A stretch of 64,000 nt of DNA, taken from contig OZ035961.1 of the NCBI GenBank assembly GCA_964034945.1, positions 86,570,124-86,634,123 on the forward strand, read 5' to 3'. The DNA is from Chrysopilus asiliformis. Taxonomy: Eukaryota > Arthropoda > Insecta > Diptera > Rhagionidae. The notes below the pieces were generated by a model. It made no database searches, was not told the DNA's origin, and worked only from the letters and a program-made list of their open reading frames with translations. Below are positions 25,021 to 35,869 of this stretch, piece by piece. Both the position numbers and the translations under genes were made by a program. Position 1 is the stretch's first letter. Each line of letters starts with the position of its first letter.

Positions 25021-25166
25021 CTGAAAAGAAAAATTACAAAGTGTTCAGGAAAATTACGTCGAGAATCATAAAAAGTTAAAAAAAGCTTTTTATTGACTAA
25101 TAATTTAACGGATCTTAAAACCAACCCACATCACTACAAACATAAATAAATAAAAGAGTTCCTCAC

Positions 25167-25337
25167 GTGTTATGAAATTCGGCGATTTGTTGGAAATTGC
25201 CAAAAATAATGTCTTTGTTATCTCGAACAACGCGTGGAACATTTGGCTTATCGATGGTTTTTATGTATTTTTCGACGACTGCTTGCAAGTCCCTTCCGAA
25301 TTCCTCCTCGGTTTCAACAAGCTCTCGAACTACCGCA
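25167..25337 (-). CDS. Unc-89: Unc-89/obscurin exon: RhoGEF (DH) domain, conserved region 1
   Basis: A 171-nt exon lies between acceptor ataatttag and donor gtgagg. It encodes AVVRELVETEEEFGRDLQAV, then VEKYI, and ends at GNFQQIAEFHN. The E-L-V-x-T-E-x-x-F pattern is the hallmark of DH conserved region 1, the helix that contacts Rho-family GTPases. The phases (1 nt in, 2 nt out) join cleanly to the exons either side. DH domains catalyse GDP/GTP exchange. In obscurin/UNC-89 proteins this module lies between SH3 and PH and is thought to signal at the sarcomere. Confidence 0.92.
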
Positions 25338-25404
25338 CTAAATTATTAAAATATATTGTTCAAGTATTTAATTTTAACATTTTCTTTTAAGATTGATTAC
25401 TAAC

Positions 25405-25536
25405 TTTCTTCTATAAGCAGCATCATCCGCTTTATCTCCATAAATTGCAACATCTGTTGATTGAGTATCAAGAATGGAAACTGGAATCCATCCTTCTTTA
25501 GGATTTTCGCTACCATCGAAAACTCGCACAAACCAT
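25405..25536 (-). CDS. Unc-89: Unc-89/obscurin exon: second half of the SH3 domain and start of DH
   Basis: A 132-nt exon lies between acceptor cattttcag and donor gttagt. It encodes RWFVRVFDGSENPKEGWIPV followed by SILDTQSTD. The conserved SH3 Trp and the closing G-W-I-P-V-S-x-L strand are present, so this completes the domain begun in the exon at 31352-31479. The end (GDKADDAAYRRN) leads into the first helix of the RhoGEF domain. Splice phases (1 nt in, 2 nt out) match both neighbours. About 5 kb of intron separates it from the previous exon, but only 67 nt from the next one. Confidence 0.9.
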
Positions 25537-26095
25537 CTGAAAATGAAAATTCACACATTGAAAATGAAAAATTAAAATTCACACATTTTATTCTTTTTGA
25601 TCCTTAACGCAAGACAAAAATCTGCAATTTTTCATGTTGATTTCGTGATTGTTTTGATTTGCATGACTTAATAACTAGCTGTGGACTTCAATTTATTGTC
25701 TGACATCACAAAATGTCTGTTCTTGTATACATTTTAAATATCCCGTCATTAATTTCTGATTTTAAAGTGGCAGTTACGGTCTCTGCACCTTTCAAGAAAT
25801 AAATTAAAATCAAAGTGTTTTGTGATCTTCTTAGTGAAATGTGTCGTTAGGCATAAATTATAAATGAGACTAATGTAAAAATAAAAATTCATATTATAAA
25901 ACATCGTTTGAGATGATTTATTGTAATTGCATTTTAACACATAAGGAGCGGCGACGCCGAAATCTCGGTTATATACACAATTTCGACCTGTTGAGTCTTG
26001 TTGACAAATTTTTGTTAATTGGAATTCGCAAATATTTACTCATCGCAATTTTTTGAAATGTTTTTCTGTTGCCAAGTAAATAAAACACTGCACCT

Positions 26096-28245
26096 GGGGT
26101 GCGTTCTTTTATTAATCGTGGTTAACCACATTCGATGGCGGTTCGCCCGCGGTGAAAGCGAAGTAAACTTTCATAGCGTTTTGAAACTCCGAAGTTGTGC
26201 TGATAAAGTCAACCTTTTCAATTCTGCTCGAGAGCTGAATTGAGGAAAATAAACTTTCGGGCATTTTGATAAGGGTAAAGTTAACATTTTTTTTAAATTT
26301 AATAATATTAAAAAACAAACCCTGAAATTTTTGTTGATCTACCATACAGATTTTGTGTAGGCAGGAGGTTAAAAAAAGGACATTCAAAAGTGCTTTTTTC
26401 TCATTTAAAATACTTTAAAAGTACAATACTTCATGGAAAGTAGTTTCATAATTCGCACACACTTTTTTCTTGGTCTTCTTTTGGATTTCTTAAATATATT
26501 TCCAATAAAAATATTCAAAATGGAAAACCTCGGTGCAAAAACCGGTCATCTCCTATTTTAACGAAAATGAGTTAATGATAATGCAAGAATAAACGAATCC
26601 GCACATTTGGCTGCAAATCCCGGATTTGTTTGAGGCCTGTGTAAAAAGATATTAAAGAAAAGGAGACGACTGAAAGCATTGTGTCACATACACAGAATTT
26701 TTTTTAAATTTAATTTTTAATTTTTTAAAGTTTTTTTTTGTTAAATTGAATATAATTTTATTTGTTTGGTTTTAAAGGTTATTAAACACACTTTGGACGG
26801 TATTTTGTAGTCATTAGTGAATTTTGAAAACCGATGATGTATTCTTGATTGCAAGAAGCAGCCATCTCCAAAATTTAAAATGTCTATAACTTTTTCAATA
26901 AAACTTAAACAATCTTTGTTTCAAATTAAAAAGATGTAATATGACATGCTTGATTTAAATTGTAATTGGTAAACTTTGTCATAGACCAAAAATTTTACGC
27001 TAATATGTTTTTTGTCTCTCTTGAAAATTTTCAAAAAGTGGAGATGACTTTCAGTAGATGTTGTTTGTTTAAATTTGGTAAAAATTAATTAATTCGATAA
27101 TTTGATGATCATCTTTAAACTTTGGCTTAGTATACTAATTTCGACTAATCTTTCTCAGACGGTCGCGTGAATCAGCGGCAAAGTGTATGGGAAAATACAA
27201 ATACGCAAATGGGAATGGCATTCGAATCCCGTTCGCAGCTTGATTCCTTTTTTTCCATTTTTTAATATTTTTGTGTATTGTATTCAAAATATGGAAAGTT
27301 AAAAAAATATGAGCGTTTAGTGCGAATTGCATATTTAAATTAGGTAAAAATAGTGAATCAAAAGGGTTTTAAGAAACTTCTTTGGAAATGCTTTGGATGA
27401 AGTCCTTTGCAAAGTAGTTTCAAAAAAGTACTTTGGGAATCTAACATGTGTATTGTGTACTTTGAAAAGCAGAGAATGGATTATTTTATACACCATAACT
27501 TTCGAAAAGATTGAGCTAGAGACTTGTAATTTTTTTATAATTACGTTTCTCGTAAATGCCTAAGCTAAGTTCTTGAACGGGCAAAATTGGACAATTCCTT
27601 CTCCCCTCCCCCTTACACACGAAACAGTTTTTGCAATTTTCTCGAAAACGGTGAGCCCTATTGAAAAATTTATAAAGATAAAATGTTCTTAGAATAGGAT
27701 TTTACATAACTTATCCATACATCAAAATCCAATCGGACCACTGCTTCCCTTCTACTTCATACAAATGGAATACTCGAAAACTGTGCATCGTATCGAAAAA
27801 TTTATAAAGATCAAATGTGTTTAAAATATAATTTTAGATAGCCGAGACCACTCCTTTCCAACTCTCCCATAAAAATGCATTTTCAAAAAAAAATATTTTA
27901 TCTGACATCATAGAGAGTATTTGACGATTGGCCCCTGGCAATTATAGTTTTTTTTATGTTTTATTTAAAGCTTAAATTTTTGTGTGTTGAATAAGGATTT
28001 TAAGAACAATAGTGACTATATATATACACATTTAAGTTAAAACAAATGTAATAAATGTGTTTAAAGTTTGAAAATATTTTGAAAATATTTTTCATTCAAA
28101 TGTTTCAGTTGGGAAATGTCAAAGTTACCAAATCGCATTCCGAAATTCCGGATTAAAGTTTACTTTATTTTCAACTTTGGCGATCAACTGTTTGAACTTT
28201 GACACACCCAACCTTAACTTTACTCCAAGATAAAAGAACGCGTGT
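26096..28245. mobile_element. Interrupted second copy of the 457-bp TIR element
   Basis: The left half (26096-about 26285) begins ggggtgcgttcttttattaa, then cgtggttaaccac, and carries ctgctcgagagctgaattga. The right half (about 28109-28245) carries cgatcaactgtttgaacttt and ends ccaagataaaagaacgcg. Both align, in order and opposite orientation, with the complete copy at 19343-19799, but about 1.8 kb lies between them and roughly 120 bp of the short copy's middle is missing. Either an insertion split it or this is the longer parent. The intervening DNA includes a type-B repeat. Confidence 0.6.
27470..27930 (-). repeat. Type-B dispersed repeat, minus-strand copy
   Basis: On the plus strand it reads caccataactttcgaaaaga then ttgagctagagacttg, tcgtaaatgcctaagctaag and gggcaaaattggac. 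Next come two successive partial copies of the element body (tgcaattttctcgaaaacgg near 27635, ctgtgcatcgtatcgaaaaa near 27780), and it ends gatgattggcccctggcaa-like at 27923-27940. Order and sequence match the copies at 8300-8880 and 34040-34510. Confidence 0.6.
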
Positions 28246-29217
28246 GTAAAAATTATCAAGAATTTGAATATTTCGGATTTGAACATGAAAAAATCGCATT
28301 TATTTCGTAAATTAGAAGAGAAGCAGAAAGTAAATTGCTATTTCAATGTAAATTAAACATCTGGATTTTCACTTTTATTGGAGAAGACACAACAACAAAG
28401 TTTAAGAACTTCATTATAAACACGAGTTCTAGACAAATTGGCAAAAAACGGGTGAATGCAATTGGCAACATGAGTAAATCCAAAGGTAAACGAGCGAAAT
28501 TGAAATAGCAAGAATTTTGAAAGTAAGAAAATTTCATTCAGGAATGTTAAATTCTTCATTTTCTTCAGTCATTGCGTTGAATGTTAGTGAATAAAAACTT
28601 TATCCAATTGTGTATTAATTCACGACTATTAATTTAACATAATTATTCTGAAAGACAAACATTTAAAGATCGATAAATGGAGTTTCCCCGCTTTCGAAAA
28701 AAGACACACGATTTTTTATCATACAAACAAAAATAGAATTGATCTAAAAAGACATCAAATCGTTTTTCCTCATGTTCTCAATTCGAAGCTGTTAATTATT
28801 GAGAAACATTTTTATTACTTCCGTATTTATTTCAATGAAGTAACTCCTCAATTAAAGAATCACAAATTTAATCGCTTCCATTACTTTTTTATGGCGAAAA
28901 CAATAAAAATTTGTAATTTAATCGCGTTCATCTCGATCATTGCAATTTTTGCGTCTTTATGTAATTTAGAGCATATAAAATTTAATTAGAATTGATCGGC
29001 TTTAGTATTTAAATATTTTAAGCTGGGAGTCAATTCGCATTCCATGAAAAATGAAAATTCACGCCATTTAATTTTATCCAGCAATGCGATTCTTTTTATA
29101 TGGTTTTATTATATGGTTAAAAAACAAAATAATATCAATTCGACATTTCTACAAAATTTTTTATCTGGAACTACGCGTCGGATCGACATGCGGTAAATTG
29201 CATCAAGTTACTTGTAA

Positions 29218-29440
29218 AGCCTAAACCCCAATTACACGTTCGTGCGTGCGGCACCCACGCGGTGAAGGTAAAAACTACGCATTTAAATGAGTAAATGTAT
29301 AATTGCGCGTTGCTCAGACGCGTTGCCGCGTCTGTGCCGCGTAGAGTAGGCTCAGTTTCTACTTTTAGACGCGGTGACAACTACTAGATGCCAGAACAAA
29401 ATCATGCCGCACGCACGAACGCGTAATTGGGGTTTAGGCT
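29218..29440. mobile_element. 223-bp PIF/Harbinger-type MITE, TAA duplication
   Basis: The inverted ends are agcctaaaccccaattacac, continuing gttcgtgcgtgcggca, and in complement the right end gaacgcgtaattggggttta + ggct. They match over about 35 bp. TAA is present on both sides (29215-29217, 29441-29443). It is GC-rich compared with its surroundings (repeated gcgttgccgcg motifs) and has no ORF. Confidence 0.78.
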
Positions 29441-30503
29441 TAAAGGTAAGCGATATATTTTGAGCATTCTCTCCCTCGCATGTTGAAGGGGAAACGGAAA
29501 GACGCGATAAAAGCAGAACCGGTCAACCGATTTACTTCAAATTTTCAGTGTATATTATTTATCTTAGGGATCGCATCCACGAAAATATTTGTTGCGGTGG
29601 TGATGTGGGAAAGGGGAGGGAGAAGGAAACACCGGCGGACTGATTTTCGTTAATTGGCGAGAAGGAACGTAAAAACAGTTCCAATAAACGATTTCAAAAA
29701 ACTATGAAAAAACACATTATAGCCATTCATCTCGTATTGATTTTTTGAAACCGTTTTTTTTTATAAAATTTTTTCCTTCTACTGTAAAAAAAATTGCTAA
29801 TGCCTGCGCGGAATGGAATTTCCCAGCTGTGTAATATTTCCCACTCGCTCTTTTTCTGCTAAACATTCTTGTTTTCCACACATACTAGCCCCGTGAATAA
29901 ATTTAAATTCAATTTGAACAAAACGATTTGAAAAAAATGACAATTCAAATAATTAGAATCGAAATCTTACATTCTTCACGGAAAAACTTTATAAATACGG
30001 TTTCTTGCAGAAAAAATAATCTGATGCGATCTACATCTGAATTTATTATGACAATGATGGGAAAAACTGCTCCAATAGGAAAAATTATTGTGACGTATTT
30101 TTGGACAACCCCTAAATTAACATTTTATTTAAACAATCCTTTTTTGTACATCTTATAATAAACCAAACAGATATTAAAAAGATTAATGGAAGTCGAATTT
30201 TGACGTTTCTGTGTAAACAACAGGCATTTTAATAGATAAATGGTTCCATCACCACTAATCAAATGTGAATTTCTAAAAATAGTATGACACGAATAAAAAT
30301 TGAGGATTTGCACAAATAATAATAAACGAAAAGTTTTAAAAATAACCGGCAAAAACTCTTTGATGTTTGATTTCAGCAGCAATTAGAACAGGGAATTGAG
30401 AACAAAAAGAGTTTAAAATAAATTAACTTCTTCGAAATTAATTTTTCATAATTCTTAATATTTTTGCCCCCGAGTGTTTTTGGGATAAAGTGGGAAAAAT
30501 TAC

Positions 30504-30668
30504 CTGTCACCCGGCTTTGGTTCCGGCTTCGGTTGTGGACTAACACTCCTTTGATGACTGCCCAAGTAATTTTTTCTTGGCTTTACAGCCATTTTATGTT
30601 TAGCCGCAGAATTGTCCAGTCGCTCACCTGTTTCGCCGACATCCAGATCTGCATCTAATTTCGGCCGT
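30504..30668 (-). CDS. Unc-89: Unc-89/obscurin exon: insertion inside the SH3 domain
   Basis: A 165-nt exon lies between acceptor cgacag and donor gtaatt. It encodes about 55 basic, proline-rich residues, including KPRKNYLGSHQRSVSPQPKP, between the two halves of the SH3 fold. Both boundaries are in the same phase (two nucleotides of the codon before the intron) and the length is divisible by three. Removing the exon would therefore join the SH3 halves without a frameshift. The Ser-Pro and Pro-x-x-Pro-like composition suggests a disordered loop. Joining to the neighbours is certain in frame (KLAK-RPKL upstream, PGDR-WFVR downstream). Whether it is constitutive or a cassette exon cannot be told from DNA. 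Confidence 0.82.
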
Positions 30669-31351
30669 CTGTCGTATTTGCAAAAAAAAAAAACAAAATA
30701 AAACAAGATAAGAAATATTTATTAATTAACTGGGACAAAGCTAAAAATTCCGACGATCAACAGCAATAAATTATATAAGTTTGATCGGTTAGAACCGCCA
30801 ATTATGCAATTTGGCGCCATTCGTATTCAATAGAAACAAAAAAAACACGAAATATCTTATTAGTATGAATTAATATCATGAAAATTAAAATAAATTGAAC
30901 GGCAATTTTCTGCCTGCTTAAAATTATTTACCGGGATACCAGATCTTGGAGATTTCATTGGGAAATATGTAATCCTACATTATGCACATGATTTATGTTA
31001 AATAAATGTGTCAGAAATGTATTAATTTTTTGGTTCTCAAATTCAGGTCAAAATTAAATAATTGGCTGCTGATGATTTTCCATTCTACAGAACAATACGA
31101 AAATTTTCCAAATTGATATAATTAAAAGCAGGGTAACATGTATGTATATGTAGTAACGAAGATTGCAATATAGACTACAAGTTTCGACTAGACATCTTCC
31201 TCATCAAATGGAAACATTTTTATTAGAACACACCTAAAAACGCTCTATTACTTGAGATTTTTTTTGTAAACTCTATCTCGCCTCGAAAATGCTTATCGGT
31301 TTATATGTTGGTCTTTAATTATGTGTGTCTTTTTACTATTAACATACTTAC

Positions 31352-31479
31352 TTTGCTAATTTATCTGATTCGCCAGCAGGTCCAGTATCAATAATTTCGA
31401 CAATATCTCCTCGTTTTAGCGATATGGAGTCGTTCGTTTCTGGGTTGTAGTTTTGGTTTACCACCAATATGTCGCACAC
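31352..31479 (-). CDS. Unc-89: Unc-89/obscurin exon: first half of the SH3 domain
   Basis: This is the most 5' exon I can identify of a giant sarcomeric M-line protein. The 128-nt exon starts in phase 0 after a clear acceptor (ttttatctttccag) and ends before the donor gtaagt. It encodes VCDILVVNQNYNPETNDSIS followed by LKRGDIVEIIDTG, the opening strands of an SH3 domain (ALYDY-like start, then the L-x-x-G-D-x-V-E motif). The next exons continue in frame to the RhoGEF and PH domains. That SH3-DH-PH-Ig order is typical of invertebrate UNC-89, which organises the M-line and signals to Rho GTPases. Because the exon opens in phase 0 without a Met, at least one more 5' exon with the start codon must lie to the right. 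I did not find it. Confidence 0.88.
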
Positions 31480-31867
31480 CTGGAAAGATAAAAAATATAT
31501 TTGTAAAAAATTTGTTAAAAAAATTTTCAAAAAAAATACGCTTGGTTTAATGAAGAGTAAAAACAATATTTTTACGCAGCGATATGACCTGAAAAAAAGC
31601 GGTTTTTGCTTATTAATTTTTATCTTGCTATAATTTTTGAGGCCAAATACCTACGTAAAATTATTTTTTTATTTTTAGTGTTACTTTAAAAAATTGTTTT
31701 TAAAAAAATGTTTACAATATTTTATCCGTTTTAATAGCCATTTTGTTTTCTCGAGTTATTTTTCAAAGCTCTTTCATTTAAGACCCCCACACGATGGATA
31801 TTTCGTTTGTTCGATTTGAACCAAACGACCTTTGGCGGCCGACAAATAGTTAAAAAAGGTATCTTAA

Positions 31868-32207
31868 AGCTGGAAACACAATTGATGCAGTAATGTCGAT
31901 GCACGCATCAAACGTGTATATTCTTATCGCTGCAGACACAATTGATACTGCAGCAGCAACGCATGCGTGTGCATCGACGCAATGTTTTGAAAAATTAAAA
32001 CGTTGCTGCATGCTGCAATAATGGTTATCCACATATGCGCATTTTCTTTGAAGATGAAGTGTGCGCAATCCTAAATTTGTTTTCAATTGACATTTGTCAC
32101 TGCACTGCAGCGCTGCATCAATTGTGTCATCAACCAATGCTGCTGCATGCATTGCGATGCGTGAACGCACAACGTTGCAGCATGCTGCATCAATAGTGTT
32201 TCCAGCT
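31868..32207. mobile_element. 340-bp PIF/Harbinger-type MITE, TAA duplication
   Basis: The inverted ends are agctggaaacacaattgatg on the left and catcaatagtgtttccagct on the right, with TAA on both sides (31865-31867, 32208-32210). The interior is built from many tgcatgc, tgcagc and gcatcaatt motifs in both orientations, so it can form multiple hairpins. There is no coding capacity. Confidence 0.8.
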
Positions 32208-32375
32208 TAAGTCTTCAATCCGCAACAAAAACTGCGCCGAAGGTAAAATTTTTATTGAAAAAATGCATATTGGCAGAAATTATTTAGTTAAAATTGCGTC
32301 AACCTACGAGAATAGTGGTTTAACCATGCTTACGTGGTAAATTTTTTTCAAAACTTACTACACACGTACATAATA

Positions 32376-33142
32376 AAGGGTGGTTAAATTTTAAGGGCCG
32401 ATGTTGAATGTGAACCACACCTAAACGTCAAGTTTTTTTCTGCATTTCATTTGACATTTCTCAATTTCAGACTAACTCAATTTGAACCATGGAAAGATAC
32501 ACAATCGAGCAACGCGTTAAAGTTATTCAGGCTTATTATGAAAATGTGCCTCATCACTGAAGATGATTTTCTTCGAAAATTGATCATCCACTGTTGCCAT
32601 TTCTTGCCACCATTCTGACCATTGACGACGCTTGAAATGGTCAAGAGGCTTTAGTTCTTGAGTCAATTGCACCTTGTAAGCGTGTAAATGCAAGTCTTTA
32701 TGCATAATGTTCATCAACGACGAGCGTGGGAGGTGCAATTGTTGGGCACGACGACGAGTTGAGGTGGACGGCTCTTCAGCCACACTATCGCGAACAGCAG
32801 CAATATTTTCTGCAGTACGAGCTGTACGAGCTCGCACTGGTGTTTTCACATCTCCTACAGACCCGGTTTGCTCAAATTTTTGCACGATTTTTCCGATTGT
32901 ACGCACATTTGGACGATTAAATTGACCGAAAAAATCACGAAGTGCACGATATGCATTTTGATTTGAACGCCCATTTTCATAATAAGCCTGAATAACTTTA
33001 ACGCGTTGCTCGATTGTGTATCTTTCCATGGTTCAAATTGAGTTAGTCTGAAATTGAGAAATGTCAAATGAAATGCAGAAAAAAACTTGACGTTTAGGTG
33101 TGGTTCACATTCAACATCGGCCCTTAAAATTTAACCACCCTT
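32376..33142 (-). mobile_element. Fold-back mariner derivative with 171-bp arms
   Basis: The element is flanked by TA (32374-32375 and 33143-33144) and begins aagggtggttaaattttaag on both ends. The left 171 bp (32376-32546) is an inverted copy of the right 171 bp (32972-33142), including the transposase start codon and first 19 codons. The loop (32547-32971) holds the continuing transposase frame up to the D-E-A-H-F motif. The arms meet the frame at a short shared sequence (cattttcat), as expected if a deletion and inversion occurred through microhomology. The ends and coding sequence belong to the same mariner-type element. Confidence 0.85.
32523..33029 (-). pseudogene. Mariner-type transposase, N-terminal two-thirds only
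   Basis: The minus-strand ORF starts at the ATG at 33029: MERYTIEQRVKVIQAYYENG, then a helix-turn-helix region with NRPNVRTIGKIVQKFEQTGS. Next come a second HTH (RARTARTAENIAAVRDSVAE), the linker, and IIFSDEAHFH with the first catalytic Asp. After that the frame runs into the inverted copy of its own 5' end and stops at once, so the second and third catalytic residues are absent. About 160 genuine residues remain of roughly 350 in complete relatives. It cannot be an active transposase but may retain DNA binding. Confidence 0.85.
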
Positions 33143-33348
33143 TACAACTATTGCAAACATTTGTAGTAAGTTTTGAGAAGAATAAGAATCTCGTAGGTTG
33201 ACGCAATTTTAGCAATTTCAATTTTTTACTATTTTTTCTTTCTGTGAAGAATTTGCTGCAAGCCAAATTTTTATTTAAAAATGTATATAGGTAGAAATTA
33301 TTGCGCCGCAGGTGTAAATTTTTAAATGCCAAGATCAAATATACACTG

Positions 33349-33468
33349 TCCTCTATTTAAGGAAGCCCGGGAATATTTTTGTTTTTTTTAATTGCACCCA
33401 AGGTGGCAAAATCCAGCCATAGAAAAGCAGTCTTGAAAAAAAATCCCACGAACGCCTTAAATAGAGGA
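33349..33468. mobile_element. 120-bp sequence with short inverted ends
   Basis: The ends tcctctatttaagg (33349-33362) and ccttaaatagagga (33455-33468) are perfect 14-bp inverted complements. I cannot define a target duplication. It may be a tiny MITE or the remains of one. Confidence 0.42.
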
Positions 33469-34039
33469 TAATATCTTGGGAAAAGAGGATCGGAAGGCAA
33501 CCCTACCATTTGCTAGACAAGCGCGTCTCTATGCTTTGTACTTTGTGGGGTCCGAATTTGATGTACCGAACTTTCAAATATGAGGGCTAGGTGGGCGCCT
33601 TTGTACTAGAACCCAGCCTCAATTTTAGCTTGCTAAAGAAAATTTGTTAAATCATGGAAGAAAATTTTGATCATGTGGCGATTTACAGGTTTGAATTTGT
33701 TGCACTGATCTGAGATTTACATCCGGTTAATGGCGATTTTGGCACCAAGCTTTTATGTGATTTAATATTTTTTTCGGTTGAAAATATGTTTTTTGAGAAG
33801 AGTCAAAGTTTTTTTTTTAATTTTATCACCCAGAGCTGTGCTTTGATATTAAATTACCTTGGCCTTTAACATACCAATGTTAGTAACAAATTTTCGAAAA
33901 TAAATCTTTATAATAGTGATATCGGAGTAAATAATAAACAACCGACATATGAATTTTGAAAATCTTGGCCACTTTCGTATGATGTATTTTCACCAAATGC
34001 TGTTAGGATCGTTTTTATACTCTATGAGATGTCATAAGT

Positions 34040-34510
34040 ATAGTAGATTTAGTATACCGTTTGTAACGCATCGAACCAATCATCGGACAAAAAAATTAAC
34101 TACACTAGGGTGTTAGAAATGACAAAAGATTATGATTTTCGCTTGCCTGTCTGTCCGTCCGTGAACACCATAACTTTCGAAAGGATTGAGCTAAAGACTT
34201 GAAATTTTGTATAGTTACATTTTTCGTAAATGGCTGGGCTAAGTTCTTGAACGGGCAAAATTGGACCATTCCTTCCCCTTGTCCCATACAACTGGAATAC
34301 TTTTTTCCTGTTTTCTCGACAACTGTGCATCGTATCGAAAAATTTATAAAGACGAAATGTGTTTAGAATATGATTTTACATAATCGTCCCATACATCAAA
34401 GTTCAATCCGACCACTCCTTACCCCTCTCAATACAAATAGATTTTTTTAAATAAACATTTTGTTTACCATCATATAGAGTATTTGACGATTGGCCCCTGG
34501 CAACTGTAGC
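34040..34510 (-). repeat. Type-B dispersed repeat, minus-strand copy 2
   Basis: On the plus strand it reads accgtttgtaacgcatcgaa, then gtctgtccgtccgtgaacac, ggattgagctaaagacttg, tgtgcatcgtatcgaaaaat and tatttgacgattggcccctg. The order is the exact reverse of the copy at 8300-8700. The microsatellite is reduced to a few CTGTCCGT units. Confidence 0.68.
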
Positions 34511-34569
34511 TTTTTTTATATTTTAAATCACTAACAGAAAGTTGTTACCGAACATTAAAGTCGATCTTA

Positions 34570-34673
34570 CAGGTCGATTATCTTAGACGCATCACTTTTC
34601 GTGACTCGAAACAACAAATACAATAGGCAAAATTCGAGTCACAAAATGTGACGCGTCTAAGATAATCGACCTG
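34570..34673. mobile_element. 104-bp near-perfect hairpin element, TTA duplication
   Basis: caggtcgattatcttagacg at the left is matched by cgtctaagataatcgacctg at the right. After a one- or two-base bulge the stem continues (cac...gtgactcga / tcgagtcac...gtg), giving about 40-bp arms around a loop of some 20 bases. TTA flanks both sides (34567-34569, 34674-34676). It looks like a minimal PIF/Harbinger-type MITE reduced to little more than its ends. Confidence 0.75.
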
Positions 34674-35869
34674 TTAATTAAGAACTTTTGCGGACGTTTT
34701 TCCCCTCAAACCTTTATTTCTTATAATATTAGGTTTGTAGTAAATATTTTTTTTTGTGTGAAAACAAATGGCGACAGTTCAATTAGGGAATATCGCATTT
34801 GAATCAAATTACATACAGTAACTGAGAAATCGTAGTGGCCCATATTAGGGACTAGTCCATATTGCAGCCACCATACTTCCTATAAAAAACATTGTCTAAT
34901 TTTTCAACGATATTTGGGAAATCATATGTTCCGATTTCACTGAGAGACGATTGAAGAAATCATGAATGCAATATATTTCTTTTTGCAACTTTTTTATCAA
35001 ACAAATATCTACATAGATAAATTTGATGAGTATACACTCCTCCGTTTATAATATTATATTTACAAACCTATTTTCCTTTAAAAATTGGTTTAAATTACAT
35101 TTGGTTCAAAGTTCTATTCTCTGAATTTTCTCTACAAATCCTACCAAAAAATTGCATAATTTTAAAGCTTACCGTTAGTTTTTTTCTTCATCTTAAAGTT
35201 GAGTGAAAATTAAAATTTAATTTGTGAAACTGATATGATGATTTTCCAAAATATCGAACTTTGGCTAAATACATATGATTTATACTTGTACATAACTGAT
35301 TATAAAATCTCTCGTTACGTTTTTATTAAATTTAAAAAAAAAAATTAAAAATCTTTCATTTTGAAATTCCGTCGAATGTAAAGGAACGTTCCTTAGATTA
35401 GAACCAGGTAATTTTAAGTAATTTCAAGCTATAGTTGTAAGCATTTTTCATCATATTTTAAACAAGCTTTTCGGCGTTTGGACCTCGACAGAAAAATCGG
35501 AATATTTTTCTGAAATTTTTACTCATCATGACTTTTGTTAAACTTACCATTAGTTATTTTTCTAAAGTGAGAAAAATCTGTATTCATATAAATATATAAT
35601 TATTTTCTGTAATCTATGAGTTTAATTTACGTGACCTACATTTTATTAAATTTAAAAATGAGAAATTCTTTTGATAATTCCGGCAACGTAACTGTGGAGT
35701 GCAAAACCTGGAAATTTCACAAAGTTTTGGGAGCTCCCAATTCCCTAAAAAAATATTTAGATTTTCGCTTCCTAAAAGTATCTTTAATGTCCGAAAGCAG
35801 AGTTAACAAAGTTTTGTTATTTCATACAAATAAGTAATGTAAGTGGAAATTTTGGCCACTACGAAAATT

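Larger units (their letters stand above)
25537..30503. other. 5-kb Unc-89 intron with several repeats
   Basis: This intron lies between the SH3-insertion exon and the SH3-closing exon. It contains the two halves of an interrupted TIR element (26096-26285 and 28109-28245), a type-B dispersed repeat on the minus strand (27470-27930) and a 223-bp MITE (29218-29440). The stretches 25540-26040, 28260-29160 and 29450-30500 are AT-rich, and I see no further structure there. Confidence 0.6.
32291..33209. repeat. Outer inverted repeat into which the fold-back mariner inserted
   Basis: Outside the mariner's TA sites, aaattgcgtcaacctacgag + a (32291-32311) is exactly complemented at 33189-33209. Further pairs follow: caaaacttactac near 32350 with gtagtaagttttg near 33163, and a diverged match of attggcagaaattattt (about 32270) with taggtagaaattattgc (about 33290). 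So the mariner landed in the loop of an older palindromic element. Confidence 0.7.

Noticed and set aside
27140..27240. Possible tRNA or tRNA-derived SINE (gcattcgaatcccgttcgc)
   Set aside because: The string resembles a pol III B box, but T-stem pairing fails and no acceptor or anticodon stem can be drawn.
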